5,083 nucleotides of DNA from JBEIFW01 sp044370695 (GTDB lineage Bacteria > Actinomycetota > Acidimicrobiia > Acidimicrobiales > Ilumatobacteraceae): assembly GCA_044370695.1 (NCBI GenBank), contig JBILVB010000225.1, positions 1-5,083 on the forward strand, written 5' to 3'. The notes beneath the pieces are model-generated. The model did not search any database and was not told where the DNA came from. It was given only the letters and a program-made list of their open reading frames with translations. This document shows positions 1 to 5,083 of this stretch, piece by piece. Each line of letters opens with the position of its first letter. Within the stretch, counting starts at the first letter, position 1. A program made the position numbers and the translations under genes.

Positions 1-1
1 T

Positions 2-166
2 CAGCCGGTGCCACCGTGGCGGTTCGCAGCGACACCGGCGGAGCCGACCGACCGCATCGCGCTGCTCGGTCAGGACACCCGGTCGGTGCTGGCCGAACGC
101 CTCGGCCTCGACGACGCCGAACTCGACCGCCTCCACGCCCTCGGTGCGCTCGACTGGCCTGTGTGA
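2..166 (+). CDS. C-terminal fragment of a class III (CaiB/BaiF-type) CoA-transferase
   Basis: Only the last 54 residues are inside the window; the gene begins upstream of base 1. The frame starts at base 2 and ends with TGA at 164-166. The visible tail reads PPWRFAATPAEPTDRIALLGQ, then a helical stretch with SVLAERLGLDDAELDRL, and ends ALDWPV. This resembles the end of CaiB/BaiF (family III) CoA-transferases, in which a short P-x-R-x-G-x-(H/D)-T-x-x-V-L segment precedes a small helix of the 'LLGLSDEEIAALRAAGVV' kind. Such enzymes move CoA between carboxylic acids, or in the racemase branch epimerise 2-methylacyl-CoA, in the cytosol. The catalytic Asp and CoA-binding regions lie outside the window, so the family call rests on tail similarity alone and the substrate cannot be inferred. 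It converges on the S4-domain gene, with 7 bases between the two stops. A P450 gene elsewhere in the window fits a catabolic neighbourhood, but that is weak support. Confidence 0.65.
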   Translation, partial: QPVPPWRFAATPAEPTDRIALLGQDTRSVLAERLGLDDAELDRLHALGALDWPV

Positions 167-173
167 GCGGCGA

Positions 174-596
174 TCAGCCCGCTACGCCGGGGTCGTCAGC
201 GCTCGGGTCGCCGGTCATACGCCAGGCGTCGGCCCACGCGTCGAGCTGACGCCGTTCCCGCTTGGTCGGCCGCCCCGTGCCCCGAGGGCGGAACAGCGGG
301 GCGAGCGGGCGCTCCTCGGCCGACGGGGCTGGGGGGCTGTGGTCCACGTAGCAGGTGACCGCAACCGGCGCCCCGACCCGTTTGGTGATCGTGCGCACCA
401 CCTCGACGACGCGATCGCGCTCGTGGATGCGCACCTCCACCCGGTCGCCGGGTCGGACGGTGGTCGACGGCTTCGCCGGTCGGCCGTTCACCGTGACGTG
501 ACCGCCTTTGCACACCTCACCCGCTTCGGTCCGGGTGGACGCCAGGCGGATCGACCACAGCCAGGCGTCGACCCGGGCCTCGGTCGGTTCGGTCAC
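174..596 (-). CDS. S4-domain RNA-binding protein, Hsp15-like
   Basis: 140-residue basic protein. Residues about 7-56 form an S4 RNA-binding fold: RVDAWLWSIRLASTRTEAGE, then GGHVTVNGRPAKPSTTVRPGD and a V-E-V-R strand. This matches the usual S4 pattern R-L-D-x-W-L-W...T-R...A...G-x-V-x-V-N-G...K-P-S...V...G-D. The C-terminal RGTGRPTKRERRQLDAW (about 105-121) is the basic tail typical of Hsp15 (HslR/YrfH)-type proteins. E. coli Hsp15 binds stalled 50S subunits carrying nascent peptidyl-tRNA and helps rescue them; whether this actinobacterial relative does the same is inference. The GTG start at 596-594 is chosen because it gives the family length and shares a GTGA overlap with the aldolase stop. 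A weak GGGG lies about 10 bases upstream (610-607), so translation probably relies on coupling. It is the last gene of the minus-strand unit. Length and motifs are normal. Confidence 0.88.
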   Translation of the reverse strand: MTEPTEARVDAWLWSIRLASTRTEAGEVCKGGHVTVNGRPAKPSTTVRPGDRVEVRIHERDRVVEVVRTITKRVGAPVAVTCYVDHSPPAPSAEERPLAPLFRPRGTGRPTKRERRQLDAWADAWRMTGDPSADDPGVAG

Positions 597-1654
597 GCGC
601 CGCCGACCCCACCGGTGACGGCGGCCGCGAGGTCGGCGAGGAACTGCTCGACGTCGGCGGCGGTGGTGTCCCACGCGCACATCCAACGGACCTCGCCGGT
701 GTCGCGGTCCCAGTCGTAGAAGTGGTGGGTGCGCCGCAGGGCGTCGGCGACGCCCGGCGGCAGGACGGCGAACACGGCGTTGGCTTGGGTCGGCTGGGTG
801 AGCCGGACGCCGGGTACGGCAGCGGCGCCGGCGGCGAGCCGAGCCGCCATGGCGTTGGCATGCGCGGCGTTGACCCGCCACAGGTCGTCCGACAGCAGTG
901 CCACGAGTTGGGCACTCAGGAACCGCTGCTTGCTGGCGAGTTGCATGGAGGTCTTGCGGAGGTACGCGACGGCGTCGGCGAGTGCCGGGTCGAGGACGAT
1001 CACCGCCTCGGCGAGCAGCGCACCGTTCTTGGTCCCGCCGAAGGACACGACGTCGACGCCCACGTCGGTGGTGAGCGCCCGGAGCGGCACGCCGAGGTGG
1101 GCGGCGGCGTTGGCCAGTCGAGCGCCGTCGAGGTGCACCCGCAGCCCGAGGCCGTGTGCGTGGTCGCAGAGCGCGCCGAGTTCGTCGGTGGTGTAGACGG
1201 TGCCGAGTTCGGTGGACTGCGTGACCGAGACGGCGCCGGGCTGCGCCCGGTGCACGGTGCCGAACCCCCAGGCCTCGGTGTCGAGCAGCGCCGGGGTGAG
1301 CTTGGCGTCGGTGGTGGGGACGGTCCAGAGCTTGAGCCCGCCGATGTGCTCGGGCGCGCCGCCTTCGTCGACGTGGACGTGCGCGTGGTCCGTGCACACC
1401 ACGGCCTCCCAGCGCTGGCACAGGGCCTGCAGCGCAACGACATTGGCGCCGGTGCCGATCAGGACGGGGAACGCGGTGGCCTGGGGTCCGAAGTGCTCGT
1501 GGACGAGCTCGCCGAGGCGGGCCGTGTGCTCGTCGGCGCCGTAGGAGTGGGCGTGGCCGTGGTTGGCGGCGGCGATGGCGTCGAGCACGGCGGGATGGGC
1601 GCCGGCCTCGTTGTCGGAGGCGAAGCCCCGGACCGATCCCGGGCCGGTGCTCAC
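593..1654 (-). CDS. PLP-dependent low-specificity L-threonine aldolase / beta-eliminating lyase family protein
   Basis: 353-residue fold-type I PLP enzyme (aspartate-aminotransferase fold), expected to be cytosolic. FASDNEAGAHP (11-21) is the opening substrate-side motif. IGTGANVVAL (66-75) contributes to phosphate binding. AHVHVDEGGAPE (91-102) contains the His that should stack on the cofactor ring. LDGARL (175-180) supplies the Asp and Arg expected to hold the pyridine nitrogen and cofactor. SFGGTKNG (204-211) carries the Schiff-base lysine, K209. The GGTKNG form is the one I associate with LtaE-like proteins of the Pseudomonas type. Family reaction: L-threonine or allo-threonine to glycine plus acetaldehyde, also other beta-hydroxy amino acids; the real substrate here is unknown. 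The frame stays open about 88 codons further upstream in arginine-rich shadow sequence, so GTG 1654 is preferred: it begins right at the family N-terminus, follows a GGAG at 1665-1662 with a 7-base spacer, and overlaps the oxidoreductase stop by four bases. All key residues are present. Confidence 0.9.
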   Translation of the reverse strand: MSTGPGSVRGFASDNEAGAHPAVLDAIAAANHGHAHSYGADEHTARLGELVHEHFGPQATAFPVLIGTGANVVALQALCQRWEAVVCTDHAHVHVDEGGAPEHIGGLKLWTVPTTDAKLTPALLDTEAWGFGTVHRAQPGAVSVTQSTELGTVYTTDELGALCDHAHGLGLRVHLDGARLANAAAHLGVPLRALTTDVGVDVVSFGGTKNGALLAEAVIVLDPALADAVAYLRKTSMQLASKQRFLSAQLVALLSDDLWRVNAAHANAMAARLAAGAAAVPGVRLTQPTQANAVFAVLPPGVADALRRTHHFYDWDRDTGEVRWMCAWDTTAADVEQFLADLAAAVTGGVGGA

Positions 1655-3654
1655 GGCCGAGCTCCGGCGGCGCGCACGGTGACGGTGGTGTCGTAGTAGG
1701 CGCCGCCGCCGCCGGCGTCGGCCATGGTGTCGTCGGTGAGCACGTTCACCGCCCGATCCTGTCCCCACCAGCCCCACGGGATCGCGCACACCCCGGACCG
1801 GACCCGCGCCGACCGGCGCACCGGCAGCGTGAGCGATCCACGGCCGTTGGCGACCACCGCTGGAGCGCCGTCGTCGAGGCCGAGGGCGTCGGCGTCGTCG
1901 GGATGCAGCTCGAGGCACGGCTCGGGTTCCAGCGTGCCGTGGTGGTGCGAGTACGACGTGTTGAGAAACCGGGGGTGGGTCTTGGGGGTGAGCAGGCGCA
2001 GCTCACCGGGGGCGACCGGCGGCGCGGTGAAGGTCGGCAGCGCGGGCAGACCGAGCCCGGCGAGGGCGTCGTTGCGCAGCGCGGCCCGCCCGTCGGCGGT
2101 GGCGAACCCGCCGGTTGCATACGGCAGCAACGGTTCCGGGAGGTCGTGGCGGGCCCAGCCGCGGGCCCGGAGGGCCTCGACGTCGAGGTCGTGCAGCGCG
2201 AGGCGCACCAGGGCCTCGTCGTCGAGGTCGAACATCGGATCCTCGATCCCGAGCGCGCGGGCCAGGCGTCGCCACAACTCGGTGTTGGGGACCGCCTCGC
2301 CGACCGGTGCGATGGCCGGCTCGTTCCAGCCGAGGTGCAGGCTGCCCCACGACGGCACCACGTCGAGCTGCTCGATCTGGGTGGTGGCCGGGAAGACGAC
2401 GTCGGCGTAGCGGGCGGTGTCGGTCAGGAACTGCTCGCTCACGATCGTGAACAGGTCGTCACGGGCCAGACCGCGGCGCACGGCGCCGGCGTTGGGGGCC
2501 GAGGTCGCCGGGTTCCCGCCCCACACGACCAGCGCGTGGATGCCGGTGGCGGGGTCCTCGAGGGCGCGGCCGAGCTGGTTCGCGTTGATGCCCCGGGTGC
2601 GGGGCCGGTCCGGCGCGTCGAAGACGTCCTCGTCGACGTGCGTGCCGGACCACACGCCGGTGGAGCGGGCCAGTCCGCCACCGCGCACCCGCCAGGCCCC
2701 GGTGAGGACGGGGAGGCAGGCCAAGGCCCGGAACGTCATCGCGCCGTGCCGATGGTGCTCGGCGCCGATGAGCGTGCGGATGAAGGCCCGGCGGGTGCTG
2801 CCGTAGCGCCGGGCCAGACGCTCGATCTCCTCGGCGTCGACGCCGCACGCGGTGGCGGCCCGGGCCGGGGTCCACCCGGCGACGTGGGCGGCGAGCTCGG
2901 CGAAGCCGGTGGCGTGGTCGCGGACGTAGTCGTGGTCGACGAGGTCGTCGCGCACGAGCACGTGGAGCATCCCGAGGATCAGCGCAACGTCGGTGCCCGG
3001 GAGCGGTTGGACGAACCAGTCGGCGGATTCGGCGGTGATGGTGCGGAGGGGGTCGACCACGATCACCGTCGCCCCGTTGGCGCGGGCCTGTTCGACGTAG
3101 GGCCACAGGTGGCGGTTGGTGAGGCGGGTGTTGGTTCCCCACAGCAGCACGACCTCGGCGTGGGCGACGTCGAGCGGGTCGGCACCGTGACCGGAGCCGT
3201 AGGTGAGCGCCGTGCCGGTGGCCGCCGTGGCGCCGCAGAGCGAACCGGTGGTGCGTGACGCCCCGAGCGCGGCGAACAGGCGCCGGTCGAGCGACGACGC
3301 CTGGATCAGGCCCTGGGTCCCGGCCGACGACCACGGCAGGATCGCCTCGCCGCCGTAGGTGTCCCGCACCCGGCGCAGACCGTCGGCGGCCGCGGCGAGC
3401 GCCTCGTCCCAGGTCGCCTCGCGGAACGCCCCGGATCCCTTGGGGCCGTTGCGCAGCAACGGTGTCGTGATCCGGTCGGGCGCGTACACGCGGGACAGGA
3501 ACCGGTTCACCTTGGGGCACAGCTCACCCTGGGAGTACGGGTGGTCGGGGTTCCCGCGCAGGCGCACGGCTACCCCGTCGTCGACGGTGACCTCCCACCC
3601 GCACGAGTCGGGGCAGTCGTGGTGGCAGGTGCCGAGCACGGTGCGGGAGGCCAT
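1651..3654 (-). CDS. Molybdopterin-dependent oxidoreductase (DMSO-reductase/formate-dehydrogenase superfamily), uncharacterised substrate
   Basis: 667 residues, complete. Residues 1-57 are the Fe4S4 domain, with C10-x3-C14-x3-C18-x27-C46 (CHHDCPDSC, then GELCPK) to bind one [4Fe-4S] cluster. Residues about 60-470 are the catalytic molybdopterin domain, with GTQGLIQASSLDRR, SLCGATAATG (C140 a candidate Mo ligand), LWGTNTRLTNRHLWP (171-185), VVDPLRT, GAWRVRGGG, VVWGGNP (376-382) and ARYADVVFPATT. Residues about 552-665 are the molybdopterin-dinucleotide-binding domain, ending NVLTDDTMADAGGGGAYYD and a beta strand. It resembles a group of soluble 'molybdopterin oxidoreductase family' proteins in Actinobacteria and other phyla, often annotated as formate dehydrogenase or BisC-like without biochemical proof. 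No twin-arginine signal or membrane segment precedes the cluster motif, so it should be cytoplasmic. No ferredoxin-like, diaphorase or membrane-anchor subunit is adjacent, so its electron partner is unknown. The ATG at 3654-3652 fits the family N-terminus; there is no Shine-Dalgarno sequence. The frame extends further upstream only as shadow of the HNH gene. Confidence 0.92.
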   Translation of the reverse strand: MASRTVLGTCHHDCPDSCGWEVTVDDGVAVRLRGNPDHPYSQGELCPKVNRFLSRVYAPDRITTPLLRNGPKGSGAFREATWDEALAAAADGLRRVRDTYGGEAILPWSSAGTQGLIQASSLDRRLFAALGASRTTGSLCGATAATGTALTYGSGHGADPLDVAHAEVVLLWGTNTRLTNRHLWPYVEQARANGATVIVVDPLRTITAESADWFVQPLPGTDVALILGMLHVLVRDDLVDHDYVRDHATGFAELAAHVAGWTPARAATACGVDAEEIERLARRYGSTRRAFIRTLIGAEHHRHGAMTFRALACLPVLTGAWRVRGGGLARSTGVWSGTHVDEDVFDAPDRPRTRGINANQLGRALEDPATGIHALVVWGGNPATSAPNAGAVRRGLARDDLFTIVSEQFLTDTARYADVVFPATTQIEQLDVVPSWGSLHLGWNEPAIAPVGEAVPNTELWRRLARALGIEDPMFDLDDEALVRLALHDLDVEALRARGWARHDLPEPLLPYATGGFATADGRAALRNDALAGLGLPALPTFTAPPVAPGELRLLTPKTHPRFLNTSYSHHHGTLEPEPCLELHPDDADALGLDDGAPAVVANGRGSLTLPVRRSARVRSGVCAIPWGWWGQDRAVNVLTDDTMADAGGGGAYYDTTVTVRAAGARP
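1662..1665 (-). promoter_or_regulatory. Ribosome binding site (GGAG) deciding the aldolase start
   Basis: On the minus strand GGAG lies 7 bases upstream of the GTG at 1654-1652, inside the last codons of the oxidoreductase gene. It is the best Shine-Dalgarno match near any start in this window. It supports GTG 1654 as the true start rather than an upstream ATG in the arginine-rich shadow part of the frame. Together with the 4-base overlap it allows both direct initiation and reinitiation after the oxidoreductase stop. Confidence 0.6.
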
Positions 3655-3687
3655 GGCCGGCGACGGTACCGGAGCGCTCCGTGCACC
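3655..3687 (-). promoter_or_regulatory. Candidate leaderless promoter with a palindromic operator-like site before the oxidoreductase gene
   Basis: On the minus strand the hexamer TACCGT (3668-3663) fits the actinobacterial -10 pattern TANNNT and ends 8 bases before the ATG at 3654. This would put the transcript start at or near the A of the start codon, and it agrees with the absence of a Shine-Dalgarno sequence. Directly upstream of the hexamer is a perfect 12-bp palindrome CGGAGCGCTCCG (3670-3681), flanked by imperfectly paired GGT/ACC. That is between where -10 and -35 elements would sit, a common place for repressors or spacer-binding activators. No convincing -35 is visible. In DNA of this composition both signals can occur by chance, so the call is tentative. 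If real, the oxidoreductase, aldolase and S4 genes start their own transcript independently of HNH. Confidence 0.3.
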
Positions 3688-3733
3688 GTTGCGGAGTTCG
3701 GGGCACCGGTGGGCTGCGGGCCGTCGCAGACGT

Positions 3734-4810
3734 TCAGCCGGCCGCCGCCAGCACTTCGTGGACGCTCGGGTCCGCCGCCACGAAGTCCCTGCCGCGCAGC
3801 CACAACGGCGTCCCGACCGCCAGGAGCGTGTAGGTGCTGCGAGCGAGGGCGAGCGAGCGCCCGGCGTCGCTGTCCCAGCGTGCGTCCGAGGCGATCTCCC
3901 GAAGGTCGCCGGCGGCGGCGTGCAGCCGGCCGGCCCAGTGCTCGACGTGGACGGCCGCCGCAAGGTGGTCGCTCTTGGAGCCGTTGCAGCGATCGGCGAG
4001 GACCAGGTTCTCGATGGCGTCGTTCGGCCAGCGGGCCCAGGGCAGGAAGTGGTCGACCTCGACGCGGTCGGCCAGGGGCGCGTCGCAGTAGAAGCAGCGC
4101 CCGTTCTGCAGCTCCCGTAGCCCGTCGCGCAGCGCGCTCGGGAACGCGATGCGCTCGGCGCCGAACAGGTGGGTGCGCAGCCGGTCGTCCTCGGTGGCGA
4201 GCTTGCTCCACCGGGCGACGTCCTGGGTCCAGTGGTGCTCGATCAGCGGCCGCAACAGCGGGCCGAGCACGATGAGCCGAGCGGCGACACCGGGGCGGAG
4301 CCGCACCACGTCGCGACCTTCCTTGCGCAACGTTCGCACCGATGTGCCCTCGGGCCAGTCGAGTTCGTAAAGGAACGGGAACGGCCGGTCGCCCACGACT
4401 TGCAGCAGCGGGATCGGGTAGCGCACGAAGGTGTCCTCCACCGCGTCGACCGTCTCGGCGTAGAGCGCCGGGAAACGCTGGGCCGCCTCTCGCGCCGTCC
4501 GGCAGCGGTGGGCGTCGGCGTGCACGGAGAGCGCGAAGACCGCTCGTAGCGGTGGGGAGGTCTTCGTCGAGATCTGGCGCAGCTCCCGGCCGACGCCGTC
4601 GGCGGCGACGTAACGGCGGGCCTGCGGAAAGTAGAGCTCGACGACGCGTGCGGCGATCGCCCGGGTCGGGACCGCGTCCGAACCCGCATCGAGGGCGCAA
4701 CAGTCGATCAATGCCAGCAGCAAGGCGAGCTTGTACGTCGCCGTCCGCCGGCCTTCGTCGATCACGCGCAGCAGCCGCTCGATCAACAGGTCGTCGTCGG
4801 CCGCCGCCAT
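3734..4810 (-). CDS. HNH endonuclease with an alpha-helical N-terminal region
   Basis: 358 residues, complete. The nuclease core is at about 236-283: NGRCFYCDAP gives C239-x2-C242, then VDHFLPWARWPND with H254 as expected general base, NLVLADRCNGSKSDH with N268 as middle Asn, and C275-N276-x2-K279. This is the HNH order of the DHxxPW...NL...CNxxK type and predicts a metal-dependent DNA (or RNA) nuclease. Residues about 1-130 are mostly helical, with TATYKLALLLALIDCC (23-38) and RVVELYFPQARRYV (55-68). In my experience this 'TYKLALLLAL...Y..Q' block occurs in stand-alone bacterial HNH proteins of unknown role and may bind DNA or sense a target. Residues 130-235 are not recognised. The family's role is unproven; defence or restriction is inference from domain type. 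The ATG at 4810 is the first usable start and has no Shine-Dalgarno sequence, directly following an inverted repeat. It sits 28 bases after the P450 stop and 79 bases before the oxidoreductase start. No methylase or partner gene is adjacent. Confidence 0.88.
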   Translation of the reverse strand: MAAADDDLLIERLLRVIDEGRRTATYKLALLLALIDCCALDAGSDAVPTRAIAARVVELYFPQARRYVAADGVGRELRQISTKTSPPLRAVFALSVHADAHRCRTAREAAQRFPALYAETVDAVEDTFVRYPIPLLQVVGDRPFPFLYELDWPEGTSVRTLRKEGRDVVRLRPGVAARLIVLGPLLRPLIEHHWTQDVARWSKLATEDDRLRTHLFGAERIAFPSALRDGLRELQNGRCFYCDAPLADRVEVDHFLPWARWPNDAIENLVLADRCNGSKSDHLAAAVHVEHWAGRLHAAAGDLREIASDARWDSDAGRSLALARSTYTLLAVGTPLWLRGRDFVAADPSVHEVLAAAG

Positions 4811-4837
4811 GGCCGCAGTCTGTCGTTCGTTGCGGCC
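4811..4837. repeat. Inverted repeat filling the P450-HNH gap
   Basis: GGCCGCA (4811-4817) and TGCGGCC (4831-4837) are perfect 7-bp inverted arms around a 13-base spacer. On the minus strand the order is P450 TGA, one base, arm, spacer, arm, HNH ATG, so the arms touch the start codon and leave no room for a Shine-Dalgarno sequence. As RNA it would form a six-GC, one-AU stem. It could be a short terminator-like or attenuating hairpin after P450, a translational block on HNH, or a dimeric repressor site. No U-tract follows, which argues against an intrinsic terminator. The arms are seen directly; the function is inference. Confidence 0.45.
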
Positions 4838-4838
4838 G

Positions 4839-5083
4839 TCAGCGGTTGAGGAACACCGGGATGGTGCGCGGGCCGCGGACCTGGCCGTTGGCCCAGGTGG
4901 TGCGCTTCGTGGTGTCGAGGCTGTAGTGCGGGAACGCCCGCAGCCATTCCTGGAGGGCCACGGTCAGTTCGAGCCGGGCCAGGTTCGAGCCGATGCAGCG
5001 GTGGATGCCGAGGCCGAACGCGACGTGGCGGTTGTGGGCTCGGTCGATGCGGAACTCCTCGGGGGCCTCGAACGCAGCGGGGT
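4839..5083 (-). CDS. Cytochrome P450, C-terminal fragment
   Basis: The last 80 residues of a P450, read from the right edge (first full codon at 5081-5079) to TGA at 4841-4839; the rest lies beyond the window. It contains the heme-binding loop FGLGIHRCIGSNLARLEL, the canonical F-G-x-G-x-H-x-C-x-G, with the axial heme thiolate Cys encoded at 4997-4995. The preceding PAAFEAPEEFRIDR is the usual 'meander' segment. The tail WANGQVRGPRTIPVFLNR forms the terminal beta strands. Bacterial class I P450s of this kind are soluble monooxygenases that hydroxylate lipids, steroids, terpenes or xenobiotics, using ferredoxin and a reductase. The substrate-recognition helices are outside the window, so no subfamily can be given. 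It is co-directional with the HNH gene 28 bases downstream and shows no sign of truncation at its 3' end. Confidence 0.95.
   Translation of the reverse strand, partial: PAAFEAPEEFRIDRAHNRHVAFGLGIHRCIGSNLARLELTVALQEWLRAFPHYSLDTTKRTTWANGQVRGPRTIPVFLNR

Noticed and set aside
166..183. A small hairpin AGCGG/CCGCT at the convergent junction as a bidirectional terminator
   Set aside because: Only a 5-bp stem with an 8-base loop and no U-tract on either strand. Such pairs are frequent by chance in this composition.
722..1696. A 324-codon open frame on the plus strand opposite the aldolase gene
   Set aside because: Low-complexity Gly/Val/Glu composition, no domain, and antisense to an aldolase with all active-site residues. 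It is a composition artefact.
1655..1918. An 88-residue N-terminal extension of the aldolase frame
   Set aside because: The extension is an arginine-rich shadow of the oxidoreductase's C-terminal domain. The GTG at 1654 has a Shine-Dalgarno sequence and begins at the family N-terminus.
1903..3258. A 451-codon open frame on the plus strand opposite the oxidoreductase gene
   Set aside because: It is Gly/Val/Glu/Arg-rich with no recognisable motif and lies wholly antisense to a gene with complete family motifs. Long antisense frames are expected in DNA with such high G+C at third positions.
3655..3963. A 103-residue N-terminal extension of the oxidoreductase frame into the HNH gene
   Set aside because: Arg/Pro-rich sequence unlike the family. 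The ATG at 3654 starts a few residues before the Fe-S motif, as in homologues.
3570..4700. A 376-codon minus-strand frame overlapping the HNH gene
   Set aside because: Arg/Pro/Ala-rich out-of-frame reading of the HNH gene; the frame with the intact HNH core and normal composition is clearly the real one.
1..5083. CRISPR array, tRNA/rRNA genes, insertion sequence ends, phage genes or integration sites
   Set aside because: No regularly spaced repeats, no tRNA-like cloverleaf, no transposase or integrase motifs, and no long direct or inverted repeats were seen on reading both strands.

Overview
The window is strongly G+C-rich (about 70% by eye) and gene-dense. It uses GTG starts, 4-base gene overlaps and strong C/G bias at third codon positions. 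With a cytochrome P450, a CaiB-type CoA-transferase tail, a cytoplasmic molybdopterin oxidoreductase and an actinobacterial-looking S4 protein, it suggests a high-GC actinomycete, possibly a lineage outside the well-studied genera such as Acidimicrobiia. That placement is inference; no rRNA or marker gene is present.

Layout: at the left edge (2-166, +) lies the C-terminal end of a protein that resembles a class III (CaiB/BaiF) CoA-transferase. Everything else is on the minus strand and is read from right to left: the C-terminal 80 residues of a cytochrome P450 (5083-4839), a complete HNH nuclease (4810-3734), a complete molybdopterin oxidoreductase (3654-1651), a complete PLP-dependent low-specificity threonine-aldolase/beta-eliminating-lyase protein (1654-593), and a complete S4-domain (Hsp15-like) RNA-binding protein (596-174). 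The S4 gene and the CoA-transferase tail converge with only 7 bases between their stop codons. No stretch over 300 bases lacks a gene.

The last three minus-strand genes form a tight translational unit. The oxidoreductase stop and aldolase start share GTGA (1654-1651), and the aldolase stop and S4 start share another GTGA (596-593). The oxidoreductase is preceded by a 79-base gap holding a candidate leaderless promoter and a perfect 12-bp palindrome, so this trio may begin its own transcript. The HNH gene is separated from the P450 gene by only 28 bases, almost entirely filled by a 7-bp-stem inverted repeat that abuts the HNH start codon.

How the genes work together is not clear. P450 and CoA-transferase fit general lipid or xenobiotic catabolism. 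The oxidoreductase has no Tat signal, electron-transfer subunit or membrane anchor beside it. The HNH protein is an isolated nuclease with a helical N-terminal region and could be a stand-alone defence or restriction gene. I see no insertion sequence, tRNA, rRNA, CRISPR array or phage structural gene, and no convincing multi-gene new system. The most interesting items are the HNH nuclease with its hairpin leader and the orphan oxidoreductase operon.
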